DNA of 64,000 nt from CAWIXB01 sp963839955 (lineage in GTDB: Bacteria; Actinomycetota; Actinomycetes; JACCUZ01): NCBI GenBank assembly GCA_963839955.1, contig CAWIXB010000001.1:3472001-3536000 (forward strand), written 5' to 3'. Shown piece after piece: positions 15,782 through 24,593 of this stretch (its first letter is position 1; every line of letters starts with the position of its first letter). The translations under genes and the position numbers were made by a program. The notes beneath the pieces were generated by a model that worked only from the letters and a program-made list of their open reading frames with translations, made no database searches and was not told the origin of the DNA.

Positions 15782-16747
15782 ATGCCCGAGGAGGAACGCG
15801 CCGGCGTACGCCTGACCAACCTGGACCAGCCCTTGTTCGCCGACGCCGGCGCCACCAAGCGCGACCTGGTCGACTACCTGGACGCCGTTGCGGACCGCTT
15901 CGTGCCGCTCCTCGCCGGGCGCGCACTGAGCGTCATCCGGGTGTTGCGTGGGCAGGCGCCGTTCATGCAGAAGAACCTGCCGGCCTACGCCCCTGCATCG
16001 ATCCCGACGCTCGAGGTCGCGACGCAGGACGGGAAACGGCTGGTCCACTATCCCGTCTGCGACGACCGGGAGACCCTTCTCTGGTTCGCCAACCAGCGGG
16101 CCATCGAGTATCACCCGAACCTGTTCCGCGGGTTGGCGTTCGACGCCCCCACCCACCTGGTTGTCGACCTCGACCCGCCCGCGGGGTCCGACGCCTTCTC
16201 GGGCGCCGTGCACGCCGCACTGCTGGTGCGACAGGTGCTCAGCGACGCAGGCATCGCGGCCGTGGCCAAGAGCAGCGGCGCAAAGGGCGTGCATGTCGTC
16301 GTACCACTCGCGCCGGGGCAGTCGGCGGTGGACGTGGCTGCCGCCACTCGCGCCGTCGCGGCCCGTGCGGAACGGCTCGACCCAGAGCTGACGACGACGG
16401 CGTTCGTCGTCGAGGAGCGCGAGGGCAAGGTCTTCCTCGACGCCACGCGATCGGGTGGGGCGACCGTCGTGGCGGCCTACAGCCCGAGGGCCCGGGCCGG
16501 TGTCCCGGTGTCCATGCCGGTCGCATGGGACGACCTCGCTGACGTGTCGGCGGCGGAGTTCACCATCACGACGGTCCCCCGGCTGCTCGCCGACGCCGAC
16601 CCGTGGACCGAGCTGATGCCACCACCGCAGGTCCTCGACCACGGGCTGGTCGAGGAGGGGCACACCATCCCGGTCGCCCGGGTGGCGGCGATGCACGCAG
16701 GCAAGCGCCGCAAGAGAGCGCAGCGCGCCGCTGAACCGGACCACTGA
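15782..16747 (+). CDS. LigD-type primase-polymerase domain protein (stand-alone)
   Basis: This 321-residue protein matches the polymerase module of bacterial NHEJ ligase D (archaeo-eukaryotic primase fold). VVDLDPP carries the metal-binding Asp pair, SSGAKGVHVVVPL is the Ser/Lys/His nucleotide-binding motif, and EREGKVFLDATRSGGATVVAAYSPRA-like sequence supplies the last catalytic Asp. It has no ligase or nuclease domain, and no Ku gene is nearby. Actinobacteria often carry several such free polymerases. Roles include gap filling or ribonucleotide addition at DNA ends. Confidence 0.9.
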   Translation: MPEEERAGVRLTNLDQPLFADAGATKRDLVDYLDAVADRFVPLLAGRALSVIRVLRGQAPFMQKNLPAYAPASIPTLEVATQDGKRLVHYPVCDDRETLLWFANQRAIEYHPNLFRGLAFDAPTHLVVDLDPPAGSDAFSGAVHAALLVRQVLSDAGIAAVAKSSGAKGVHVVVPLAPGQSAVDVAAATRAVAARAERLDPELTTTAFVVEEREGKVFLDATRSGGATVVAAYSPRARAGVPVSMPVAWDDLADVSAAEFTITTVPRLLADADPWTELMPPPQVLDHGLVEEGHTIPVARVAAMHAGKRRKRAQRAAEPDH

Positions 16748-16793
16748 CGCCGGTCGATCAGGACGAACTCGATCTCGGCGGTCGTTTCCCGGC

Positions 16794-17726
16794 TCAGTCG
16801 AATCCGAGCACTCGCCACTCCAGCGCCGCCTGCTTGCGATGCCCTGCGATAGAGAGGTGAAGGCCATCACCGGCGAGGTCGTCCGCGCTGATCACCATGC
16901 GATACAGCGCGCCTCCGTCGTACCGGCACTTCGGGAACTTCTTGCACACCGCGGCGAGCTGGGCGTGGTACTTCCGGGTGACCTGGTCCGTGTAGCGCCA
17001 GTGCTTGGGGACGGCCTTGCCCGAGGGACTGAACAGATCGCACGGGCCGGTGCCCGTGTTCGCGGCCTTTGCCGCTGGGAGGTGGGCCGCGATCGTGCCG
17101 TAGTTCTGGACGGTGCCGGGAGGACCGCCGACCAGCAGGATGGTGGCCTTGGGGGCCTTGGCGGTGATCTTCGCCAGCTGGTCGGACATCGTCGTGGCGA
17201 AGCGCGCGTAGTTGTCCGGGTCGGTGCCGTCGCACTTCATGTCGTTGTCGACTTCCTGGATCATGAACAGGTCGGGCAACGGCGTCAGATCCAGAGCCCA
17301 GTCGACCCGGCCGACCAGGTGGTCCACGTCGGTGCCGTTGACGCCCAGGTTGGTGTTGTGCCCGCGCACGGTCGGGTTCAGCCTGAGCAGTCGGGTGTAG
17401 ATGCTGTTGACCTCGGGGTTGTCCCCGGTCGCCCACGAGTTGCCAGGTGCATCGGTGCCGGGGTTCGCGGGATCGGAATCCGCACCTGTCGTGCCCGAGT
17501 GCCCCAGCACCACGATGGCATTCGGGTACTTGCTCGAGGCGGCGCCCACCGACGCAGGCGCCGACGAAGCAGGCGACGCCGCCGGCGACGACGTTGTCGG
17601 GGGCGTCGCCGCAGCTGTGGCCTGGTCGTCGCTCGCGGCGCAACCGGAGAGCGCCAGTACGGCCGCGACAGTGAACACGAGCCAGCAGAGCCCTCCCGGT
17701 GACGACGAGGCCCGGCGGACGATCAT
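16794..17726 (-). CDS. Secreted SGNH/GDSL-type hydrolase, lipoprotein
   Basis: The 310-residue protein has a lipoprotein signal ending LALSGC (C29) and a Ser/Ala/Thr/Pro-rich linker to residue 65. The catalytic domain starts AIVVLGHSGTTG, where the nucleophile Ser sits in a GHS rather than GDS block. It ends DGLHLSIAGHRKQA, the Asp-x-x-His block V of SGNH hydrolases. NTNLGVNGTDVDHL supplies the Gly/Asn oxyanion residues. It is predicted to be anchored outside the membrane and to cleave esters of a polysaccharide, lipid or peptidoglycan. ATG 17726 has GGGGGGAGAG upstream. Confidence 0.85.
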   Translation of the reverse strand: MIVRRASSSPGGLCWLVFTVAAVLALSGCAASDDQATAAATPPTTSSPAASPASSAPASVGAASSKYPNAIVVLGHSGTTGADSDPANPGTDAPGNSWATGDNPEVNSIYTRLLRLNPTVRGHNTNLGVNGTDVDHLVGRVDWALDLTPLPDLFMIQEVDNDMKCDGTDPDNYARFATTMSDQLAKITAKAPKATILLVGGPPGTVQNYGTIAAHLPAAKAANTGTGPCDLFSPSGKAVPKHWRYTDQVTRKYHAQLAAVCKKFPKCRYDGGALYRMVISADDLAGDGLHLSIAGHRKQAALEWRVLGFD

Positions 17727-17807
17727 GATCTCTCCCCCCGCGGGTGGTTCCGCATGTGCCGATTCTGGCTTGGCCAGCCCTGCGGGACATGGCTTTGCCC
17801 AACGCAA

Positions 17808-17841
17808 GTGTGCGGGGTGACCCGAAGGTCACCCCGCACAC
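17808..17841. terminator. Strong 15-bp terminator-type hairpin
   Basis: The bases 17808-17822 and 17827-17841 are perfect inverted copies (15 bp, GTGTGCGGGGTGACC arm) closed by a CGAA tetraloop. It lies 32 nt past the stop of the minus-strand membrane protein gene at 17874 and before the promoter of the SGNH gene, so it most likely ends transcription of the former. There is no long T tract, as is common in GC-rich actinobacteria. Confidence 0.85.
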
Positions 17842-17873
17842 CCGGTCGTACGGCGTCATACCGCCTTGGCCGG

Positions 17874-18569
17874 TCAGACTGTGGCTGGCTCTGTGATCCG
17901 CTCGCGAACTGGCCCGACAGCCTGCTTGCGCCTCGCGCTGCTGGCCCAGACCAGCCCCAGCCCGGCGAACAGGATCGTCAGCCCGAAGCCGGCCATGATC
18001 CCGGAAAGCGCCAGACCCATCTGGAGTGCGGAGTGGGTCACGGTGCCCACGCCAAGCTCGGCGATCAGTCCGTGTGCCGTGCCCGACCAGGCCTGGTCGC
18101 GGGCGATGCCCTCGATCGGGTGCTCGCGGTCGAAGCCGGTCCAGTACTTGCCGTCCACGTTGAAGTCATAGGACCCGGCCTTGTAGACCTTGCCCTTGTA
18201 CTCCGTGTCCTCGGCGAGGACCACGGTCTGCTCCCCGTGCAGGGTGTGGTAGCTGACGGTCGCCATCTGGTACATGAACTCGGACGCGGTGTTGACCACC
18301 GGGTCGGCCGGGTTCAGGTCGGACTCGGTGACCGGGTACTGCCAGTCATCGGTGAGCAGGGACATGATCGCCTCTGCGCCCTTCGTCTCGCCGCGGTCGG
18401 TGAGCTGGCCGTTGTCGTTGTAGGTCAGTTCGACGTTCTGTGCGGCACTGAACGCTTTGAGGGAGTCGTATCCCGCCTGCACCTTGGCGTAAGCCACGCC
18501 CGAGCCGACGAGGAATCCGAGACCGATCAGCGCCAGAGCGACGCCCAGGAACTGCAGGCGTTTGGTCAT
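17874..18569 (-). CDS. Two-helix membrane protein with an extracytoplasmic domain
   Basis: The 231-residue protein has one helix at residues 6-28 (LGVALALIGLGFLVGSGVAYA) and a second at about 190-218 (MGLALSGIMAGFGLTILFAGLGLVW). Between them is a soluble domain with DWQYPVTESDLNPADPVVNT and DREHPIEGIARDQAWSGTAHG. Proteins of this group are conserved in actinobacteria; some database entries wrongly call them ring-opening dioxygenases. The function is unknown. Its start is divergent from the Acg-like gene, and the DosR-like box lies between them, so it may share that control. Confidence 0.78.
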   Translation of the reverse strand: MTKRLQFLGVALALIGLGFLVGSGVAYAKVQAGYDSLKAFSAAQNVELTYNDNGQLTDRGETKGAEAIMSLLTDDWQYPVTESDLNPADPVVNTASEFMYQMATVSYHTLHGEQTVVLAEDTEYKGKVYKAGSYDFNVDGKYWTGFDREHPIEGIARDQAWSGTAHGLIAELGVGTVTHSALQMGLALSGIMAGFGLTILFAGLGLVWASSARRKQAVGPVRERITEPATV

Positions 18570-18632
18570 GAGGAACACATCCCTTAGTTGGTTGCTGTTG
18601 CTCCACAGTCTTGGCTCGAGCGCGCCCCAGCA

Positions 18633-18652
18633 CACGGGCCGAAGGTCCCGAC
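18633..18652 (+). promoter_or_regulatory. Candidate DosR/DevR-type box upstream of the first Acg-like gene
   Basis: CACGGGCCGAAGGTCCCGAC agrees with the mycobacterial DosR consensus TTSGGGACTWWAGTCCCSAA at 14 of 20 positions, including GGG on the left and GTCCC on the right. It lies 87 nt before the Acg-like start at 18739 and 64 nt before the divergent gene start at 18569. That position suits activation by the DevR-like regulator encoded downstream. Confidence 0.6.
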
Positions 18653-18738
18653 AGGCAGGGCACAGCGGCACCTCCTGTGGTCTTGCGGGCCTGTCAGGCT
18701 CGGACCAGCCGGACGCGCCGGTCCAGTCGGGAGGCGAC

Positions 18739-19722
18739 ATGCAGACGCAGACACAGCCGGCTCTGATCGACGAGGGCGTCGAGCATGCCCTGCTCGAGGC
18801 GGCCTTGGCCGCACCGTCGATCCACAACAGCCAGCCATGGAGATTCGCCGTAGGCGCTCGACGGATCGAGCTCTACGCCGACCCCCAGCGTCAGCTACGC
18901 ATCGCCGACGGCGGGGGCAGGTCAGTGCTGATCAGCTGCGGCGCAGCGTTGTTCAACCTGCGGGTGGCAGCCGAGCATCTCGGTTTCCATCCACGCGTCC
19001 GGCTACTGCCAAGCGACGACCCGACCCTGGTGGCAACCTTCGACGTGGACCATCGGCACAGCCGGTCGGGCCTGCTGGACGAGCTCTATCCGGCGATCTG
19101 GCGCCGGCATACCAACCGCTACCCGTTCGTCGACAGAGCCATCCCGCAGGCGACGCTGTCGCGGCTTGTCGAGGCGGTAGGCCAGGAGAACGCGGTCCTA
19201 CGCATCTATCACGACATTGACGAGGTCGACCGCATCATCGGCCTGCTCCACGACGCCGATCTGGAGGAGCGCGACGACAGCGCCCTCATCGCCGAGCGCG
19301 GTCAATGGCTCGCCACGGTTCCCCGCCAAGACGGCATTCCGGTCGAGTCGCTCGGACCGGTGCCCGAGCAACAACGGGCCGCCTTCCGCGACCTCGCGAG
19401 CGCCGAGCGGTTGCCGCGAGGCACCGCTCGCTTCGAAGCGACGCCGACGATCGCAGTCCTTTCCACGAGGTTCGACACGCCGTTCGACTGGATCCGCGCC
19501 GGGCAGGCGATGGAGCGCATGCTGCTCATCGCGACGAATGGGGGCCTCGTTGCCTCGTTCATGAACCACCCGGTCGAGCAGACCAGCCTGCGCTGGTTGA
19601 CTCGGTCACCGATCACGGGACTCGGTCACACCCAGATGCTGATGCGCATCGGCTACGGCAGGCCGGTCCCGCCGACGCCCCGGCGACCGGTAGCGGAGGT
19701 GACCCGTCGGCTCGCGAACTAG
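18739..19722 (+). CDS. Acg-family FMN-binding nitroreductase-fold protein
   Basis: The 327-residue protein is of the Acg type (dormancy-associated nitroreductase fold of Mycobacterium). The N-terminal APSIHNSQPWRF and RSVLISCGAALFNLRVA are flavin-binding segments, DWIRAGQAMERMLLIATNGGL follows, and the C-terminus ends in a conserved LMRIGYGRPVPPTPRRPV. Acg proteins have a buried FMN, lack classical nitroreductase activity and are thought to store flavin or respond to stress. GGGAGG lies upstream of the ATG. It is followed after 35 nt by the sensor kinase gene, and a DosR-like box stands upstream. Confidence 0.88.
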   Translation: MQTQTQPALIDEGVEHALLEAALAAPSIHNSQPWRFAVGARRIELYADPQRQLRIADGGGRSVLISCGAALFNLRVAAEHLGFHPRVRLLPSDDPTLVATFDVDHRHSRSGLLDELYPAIWRRHTNRYPFVDRAIPQATLSRLVEAVGQENAVLRIYHDIDEVDRIIGLLHDADLEERDDSALIAERGQWLATVPRQDGIPVESLGPVPEQQRAAFRDLASAERLPRGTARFEATPTIAVLSTRFDTPFDWIRAGQAMERMLLIATNGGLVASFMNHPVEQTSLRWLTRSPITGLGHTQMLMRIGYGRPVPPTPRRPVAEVTRRLAN

Positions 19723-19757
19723 CCCTAGGCTGGCTCAAGACTGGAGGTGCGAGCGGC

Positions 19758-21536
19758 GTGGCGGACGAAGGCAGTGTGACCGGCGACCTGAATCCCCTCG
19801 GTCGCGCACGTCTGGACGACCTGCTCCAGGAGACGCTGCTTCGTGTCGGCGAGGTTCTCGACACACAGGATCGGCTTCAGCGGCTGCTCGACGCGGTTGT
19901 GGCGCTTGCGGGAGACCTGTCTCTCGACAGCGTGCTGGAGCGCATCGTGACGACAGCCAGCGCACTCGTCGGAGCGCAGTACGCTGCGCTCGGTGTGCTC
20001 GCTGCACCGGGCCATACGGGCGAACGTCGCCTCCGCGAGTTCGTGACCGATGGGATGACCGTCGAGCAGCGTGAGCTCATCGGTGACCTGCCCCGCGGTC
20101 ACGGCCTGCTCGGTCTGATCATCGATCACCCGGAGCCGGTACGTCTCGACAAGATCAGTGACCACGCAGACTCCTACGGCTTCCCTGCCGCACATCCACC
20201 GATGAACACCTTTCTCGGTGTGCCGGTGCGCATCCGCGACCAGGTCTTCGGCAACCTCTACCTCACCGAGAAGCGCGGCGGCGGGTCCTTCACTGCTGAG
20301 GACGAGCGCATCGTCGTGGCACTAGCCGCGGCAGCCGGCGTGGTGATCGAGAACGCGCGGCTCTACGAGGAGGCTTCGCGCAGGCAACGCTGGCTCGAGG
20401 CGGCAGCGGAGATCACGGCGGCTCTGCTCGGCGACGTCAACCGCGAGCAGGCGCTTCAGCTCGTCGCCGACCGCGCCCGCGAGGTGGCGGGTGCCGATGT
20501 CGCGGCCGTGTTGCTGCGGCAGGAGGAGACCAATGACCTGGCCGTGAGCGTGATCTCCGGTCCTCATGGAGTCGCGCTCCCCGGCACCGTGGTGCCGGCG
20601 GGACGGGGACTCGTGGGCGCGGTCATGCAGACCGGGGACCGCATCGTGTCATTGGACCCCCTACGGGACCCGCGTTACGACGAGGGCGGCTTCATCGCAG
20701 CCCTGACCTGGCCCGAGATGGGTCCGATGATGGACCTGCCGTTGTGCATGTCGAACACCCTGGCGGGTGTACTTGTGCTCATCTGGGCAGATGACCGGAA
20801 ACAGGCATTCCTCGACACGGACGTCACGACGGCTGAGGCGTTCGCGGAGCAGGCTGCACTTGCCCTTCAGGTGGCCAGTGCGCGCGAAGCGCAGGCACGT
20901 CTCGCGGTGTTCGAGGACCGCGACCGCATCGGCCGTGATCTGCACGATCTCGTGATCCAACGCCTGTTTGCCATCGGCCTCACCCTCGACAACGTCGCGA
21001 GACTTTCGACCCGGCCGGAGGTCGTGACGCGGATCTCGGCCGCCGTGGACGACATCGACGCGACGATCAAGGACATCCGGCGCAGCATCTTCGAGCTCGG
21101 CAGTGATCGGGGGATGCTCACCGAACTGCGCGCCGAGCTCCAGAGCGTTCTCGAGGAAGGGGCGGTGGTCCTCGGGTTTCGTCCGCAGTTCACGGCAGTG
21201 GGACCCCTCGACAGTGCGGTCCCAGACACCATTCGGCCGCACCTCGTGGCGGTCCTGCGAGAGGCGCTGTCCAACGCCGCGCGGCATGCCAGGGCAACGT
21301 CCGTTCTGGTGACCTGTGCCGTGGGGAATGATGTCCGGTTGACGGTGACCGACGACGGTGTAGGCATCGGCCGCAACGTGGCGATGAGTGGGTTGCGCAA
21401 CATGCGGGAGCGGGCCGAGTCGCTTGGCGGAACGTTCGAGTTCGCCGCCGACGGAACAAGTGGCACCGTCCTCGTCTGGACAGCCCCTCTTCGCCTGGAC
21501 TTCGCTCGACCCCCACAGTCTCCTGCGATGCGGTAG
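19758..21536 (+). CDS. devS-like: DevS/DosT-like heme-GAF sensor histidine kinase
   Basis: The 592-residue kinase has two GAF domains (about residues 50-205 and 220-375), a HisKA_3 dimerisation helix with the phosphoacceptor H396 in DRIGRDLHDLVIQRL, and an HATPase_c domain (NAARHARATSVLVTC, then DDGVGIGRN and SGLRNMRERAESLGG). H146 in the AAHPPMN segment of GAF1 lies where DevS and DosT carry their proximal heme histidine (149 and 147). FLGVPVRIRDQVFGNLYLTEK is near-diagnostic for this subfamily. It lacks transmembrane segments and would sense O2, NO or CO through heme and phosphorylate the adjacent DevR-like regulator. The GTG at 19758 follows a GGAGG. Confidence 0.9.
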   Translation: MADEGSVTGDLNPLGRARLDDLLQETLLRVGEVLDTQDRLQRLLDAVVALAGDLSLDSVLERIVTTASALVGAQYAALGVLAAPGHTGERRLREFVTDGMTVEQRELIGDLPRGHGLLGLIIDHPEPVRLDKISDHADSYGFPAAHPPMNTFLGVPVRIRDQVFGNLYLTEKRGGGSFTAEDERIVVALAAAAGVVIENARLYEEASRRQRWLEAAAEITAALLGDVNREQALQLVADRAREVAGADVAAVLLRQEETNDLAVSVISGPHGVALPGTVVPAGRGLVGAVMQTGDRIVSLDPLRDPRYDEGGFIAALTWPEMGPMMDLPLCMSNTLAGVLVLIWADDRKQAFLDTDVTTAEAFAEQAALALQVASAREAQARLAVFEDRDRIGRDLHDLVIQRLFAIGLTLDNVARLSTRPEVVTRISAAVDDIDATIKDIRRSIFELGSDRGMLTELRAELQSVLEEGAVVLGFRPQFTAVGPLDSAVPDTIRPHLVAVLREALSNAARHARATSVLVTCAVGNDVRLTVTDDGVGIGRNVAMSGLRNMRERAESLGGTFEFAADGTSGTVLVWTAPLRLDFARPPQSPAMR

Positions 21537-21545
21537 ACCTGAGTC

Positions 21546-22247
21546 ATGGTGGAAAGCGCTGACCAGGCCGAGGCGACTGACGAGCCCGGCGCGCCCGACA
21601 ATGCTGCTGACCAGATCCGCGTGTATCTCCTCGACGACCACGAGGTGGTGCGGCGTGGTCTGAAGGACCTGTTGGAGACCGACGGCGACATCGTCGTGGT
21701 CGGCGAGTCCGGGCTCGCGCAGGAGGCGACCCGCCGGATTCCCGCGCTGCGTCCCCACGTCGCTGTCCTGGACGGGCGCCTGCCGGACGGGTCGGGCATC
21801 GACGTGTGCCGGGACGTCCGGTCCAGCCATCCGGAGATCGCCGCCCTGATCCTCACGTCGTACGACGACGACGAGGCCTTGTTCTCTGCCATCATGGCCG
21901 GCGCCGCAGGCTACGTCCTCAAGCAGATCCGCGGCACGGACCTTGTCGACGCGGTGCGACGCGTGGCGGCCGGCCAGTCGCTGCTCGACCCCGCTGTCAC
22001 GGCGCAGGTGCTTGACCGGCTGCGCAAGGGACCGGCCGAGGACAAGGCGCTGGCGCCGCTGACCGATCAGGAGCGCCGGGTGCTCGAGTTGATCGGCGAA
22101 GGACTCACCAACCGCCAGATCGGTGAGCGGATGTTCCTCGCTGAGAAGACCGTCAAGAACTACGTGTCGTCCCTGCTGTCGAAGCTGGGGATGGAACGGC
22201 GTACGCAGGCTGCGGTGTTCGCCAGCAAGCATCCGCCGCGGAACTGA
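21546..22247 (+). CDS. devR-like: DevR/DosR-like NarL-family response regulator
   Basis: The 233-residue regulator has a receiver domain (IRVYLLDDHEVVRRGLKDLL; phosphoacceptor Asp in VAVLDGRLPDGSGIDVCRD; ILTSYDDDEAL; conserved Lys in GYVLKQI) and a LuxR-type HTH (LTDQERRVLELIGEGLTNRQ, then MFLAEKTVKNYVSSLLSKLG). The C-terminal GMERRTQAAVFA is nearly identical to mycobacterial DosR. A 23-residue acidic N-terminal extension precedes the domain. The start is 9 nt after the kinase stop, so they are co-transcribed. It is expected to bind the two DosR-like boxes flanking this cluster. Confidence 0.92.
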   Translation: MVESADQAEATDEPGAPDNAADQIRVYLLDDHEVVRRGLKDLLETDGDIVVVGESGLAQEATRRIPALRPHVAVLDGRLPDGSGIDVCRDVRSSHPEIAALILTSYDDDEALFSAIMAGAAGYVLKQIRGTDLVDAVRRVAAGQSLLDPAVTAQVLDRLRKGPAEDKALAPLTDQERRVLELIGEGLTNRQIGERMFLAEKTVKNYVSSLLSKLGMERRTQAAVFASKHPPRN

Positions 22248-22263
22248 TCGCGGACCGGCACCC

Positions 22264-23493
22264 GTGCGCGTCGTCGACGACTCCTCGCTGGCGCGAGTCC
22301 TGGCGGCGCTGCCCGAGAACCCTCGTGTTGTCGCGAGCGGCAACGGTGCGACCCCGTTTGAACTGCTTGATCTCATCGACACGAACGTCGCGAGCTACCG
22401 GCTGTTCGCCCTCAACGCTCACCATGGCATCCCCACACGGAGGGAAGTCGTCCACGAAACGGCCTTCGTCGGCGCCGGGATGCGCGGGTCGGAAACGCTC
22501 GCCTACATTCCGGCGCGATTGTCCCTTGTCCCACGCCTATTCTCCACGACGCTGCCGCCGGACGTCGTGTGCGTGACTGTCGCGCCCATGTTCGACGGCA
22601 TGCTCTCGCTGGGGACCGAGGTCAATGTGCTGCCGGCGGCCATCGAGGCGTGCCGGGCCCGAGGCGGGCTCGTGATCGCACAGGTGAACTCCGCGATGCC
22701 ATGGACGTACGGCGACGGGCTGATCGACCCGGACGACGTGGACTTTGCGATCGAGGCGGACGCGGCTTTGCTCGAGGCACCCCCGGCTGTTCCGGATGAC
22801 GCGGCTGCGCGGATCGGTGAGCTCGTCGTGGCACGCGTCCCCGACGGTGCGACCTTGCAACTAGGCATTGGAATGGTCCCCGATGCCACGTTGCCTGGCC
22901 TGGCCCGTCGTCGAGGCCTGGCGATCTGGTCCGAGATGTTCTCCGACGGGGTCCTTGCCCTGGATGAGGCCGGAGCACTCGACACGAACACGCTCTTGAC
23001 GGCGTCGTTCATCTACGGGACAGCGCGGCTGTACGCCTGGGTGGACCGCAATCCGAGGGTGCAAGTGCTGCGCACCGAGTCCACGAACGCACCTGCGCTG
23101 ATCGCCGAGCAGCGTGCGATGACGTCAGTCAACACCGCCTTGCAGGTCGATCTCTTCGGGCAGGCGAACGCCTCACGGATCAACGCGCGCATCCACTCGG
23201 GTTTCGGCGGCCAAACCGACTTCATCGTCGGTTCACTGCACTCTGACGGTGGCCAGGCGTTGATGGCGCTGCGATCCTGGCACCCCAAGGCGAACGTCTC
23301 GACGATTCTCGCCATGGTCGACGAGCCAGTGACGTCTTTCCAGCACACAGCGGTCATCACGGAGCAGGGTGTCGCGGAGATGTTCGGTCGGGATGAGAGG
23401 GCCCAAGCGCGCCAGCTGATCGTGCGCGCCGCGCATCCCCGGGTGCGGGATGAGCTCTGGGAGGAGGCGACCGCGCTGGGACTTGCCGTCTAG
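22264..23493 (+). CDS. Acetyl-CoA hydrolase/transferase-family CoA-transferase
   Basis: The 409-residue protein matches 4-hydroxybutyrate/acetate CoA-transferases. There is an N-terminal domain with ASGNGATPFELL and an SLVPRLF segment. The catalytic Glu lies in AIWSEMFSDGVLAL, and the CoA-binding SGFGGQTDFIVG and EQGVAEMFG motifs are in the C-terminal half. It moves CoA between an acyl-CoA and acetate or a related acid, useful in fermentative or low-oxygen energy metabolism. The start is a GTG 17 nt after the DevR-like gene with only a weak Shine-Dalgarno, and co-transcription is likely. It converges on the second Acg-like gene. Confidence 0.85.
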   Translation: MRVVDDSSLARVLAALPENPRVVASGNGATPFELLDLIDTNVASYRLFALNAHHGIPTRREVVHETAFVGAGMRGSETLAYIPARLSLVPRLFSTTLPPDVVCVTVAPMFDGMLSLGTEVNVLPAAIEACRARGGLVIAQVNSAMPWTYGDGLIDPDDVDFAIEADAALLEAPPAVPDDAAARIGELVVARVPDGATLQLGIGMVPDATLPGLARRRGLAIWSEMFSDGVLALDEAGALDTNTLLTASFIYGTARLYAWVDRNPRVQVLRTESTNAPALIAEQRAMTSVNTALQVDLFGQANASRINARIHSGFGGQTDFIVGSLHSDGGQALMALRSWHPKANVSTILAMVDEPVTSFQHTAVITEQGVAEMFGRDERAQARQLIVRAAHPRVRDELWEEATALGLAV

Positions 23494-23527
23494 GACCTGT
23501 GGCACCGCGGCGTTGCTTGACCTGTTC

Positions 23528-24520
23528 TCAGATCAGGACGTCGTCCACCGGACGGCGAGGTGTCGGCGGACCAGGGAAGGCGTGCCCGACGCGCAACACG
23601 AACTGGGGGTGGCCGACGACACCCAGCTCACTGGCCAGTCGCCGGCGACTCCACGGCTGGTCGACTACCTGGCCGAGGGGCGATGCCTGCACCCCGTCGA
23701 CGGCTGCCCGGAGCAGCAGGGCGGCAAGCGCCTGTCCAGCCACCAGCCAGTCGGCCACCTCGTCTCCGGCAGTGCCGAGCACGATCGCCAAGGGGTGCTC
23801 GACCGGCGACGGTGCACGGTCGGCGTCCAGAGGAGGCGCGCTGGCCCCGGGCTCGTCCACGGGTGCAAAGGCGCGCAACTTCAGGGTGCTCGCACGGTGG
23901 TGGATCGCCGGGATCGCGGGGCGGGGCACCCCGTCGCCGCTGTCGGCGGGACGGTTGGTCCACGATGCGAGCTCCTCCAGGTATTCAGGATCGTCGAGTT
24001 CCGCCTGGTCGGCGTGCTCCAGCAGCACGGCCAGGGCGAGCTGGTCAATGGGGGTTGCGAGGGCCCGCACCCAGGCGCCCTGACCCTGGACCGCATCGCG
24101 AAGGGCCGCAGTGACCTCCTCGGACACCGGCTGGTTGTCGAAGGCGCCGCGCTGGAAGTGCCGCGACAAGGCCGCGTGCTCCAGAGCGATCTCCTCCGCC
24201 GTGGCCGAAGCACCGGGTATTGCCTTGATCCGGGCGAGGACTCGATCGTCTCCTGTCTGAGCGGCCGCCTCGACCACCGAGTCGTAGCCCTGCAGGCGGA
24301 GACCGAGCCGGGCCAGATAGAGAGCTGCCCCGCAACTGATGACCTGTTGACGTCCTTCGCGATCCAGACTGCGAAGGCGCCTGGTGGCGTCCCGGCTGAG
24401 GGTGAGCACGTCGCCGACCGCGTGGAAGAGCCAGGGTTGCGTGTTGTGCACGGAAGGGGCCGTACGGGCAAGGTCGACTACCGCATTGAAGTCGGGTCCA
24501 GTCGTCATCTGTATCGCCAT
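23528..24520 (-). CDS. Second Acg-family nitroreductase-fold protein
   Basis: The 330-residue protein repeats the Acg plan: TAPSVHNTQPWLFHA, then QQVISCGAALYLARLGL (flavin contacts), DWLVAGQALAALLLRAAVDG and a C-terminal HPQFVLRVGHAFPGPPTPRRPV. It is clearly diverged from the first Acg-like protein at 18.7 kb and encoded on the opposite strand. A palindrome with an intact GGGAC...GTCCC core lies 74 nt upstream of the ATG at 24520, which places it in the same regulon. A slightly shorter start (MTTGPDF, 24508) is possible. Confidence 0.86.
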   Translation of the reverse strand: MAIQMTTGPDFNAVVDLARTAPSVHNTQPWLFHAVGDVLTLSRDATRRLRSLDREGRQQVISCGAALYLARLGLRLQGYDSVVEAAAQTGDDRVLARIKAIPGASATAEEIALEHAALSRHFQRGAFDNQPVSEEVTAALRDAVQGQGAWVRALATPIDQLALAVLLEHADQAELDDPEYLEELASWTNRPADSGDGVPRPAIPAIHHRASTLKLRAFAPVDEPGASAPPLDADRAPSPVEHPLAIVLGTAGDEVADWLVAGQALAALLLRAAVDGVQASPLGQVVDQPWSRRRLASELGVVGHPQFVLRVGHAFPGPPTPRRPVDDVLI

Positions 24521-24593
24521 CTCTCAGTTGTTGCCATGCAACCCATCCTCGGCTCGCAGCGCGCGAAGCACCGGAGGCGGAGGGCCCGAGGAG

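Noticed and set aside
17874..18569. Aromatic ring-opening dioxygenase function
   Set aside because: That name appears on related proteins in databases, but the sequence shows a two-helix membrane protein without metal-binding motifs of dioxygenases.
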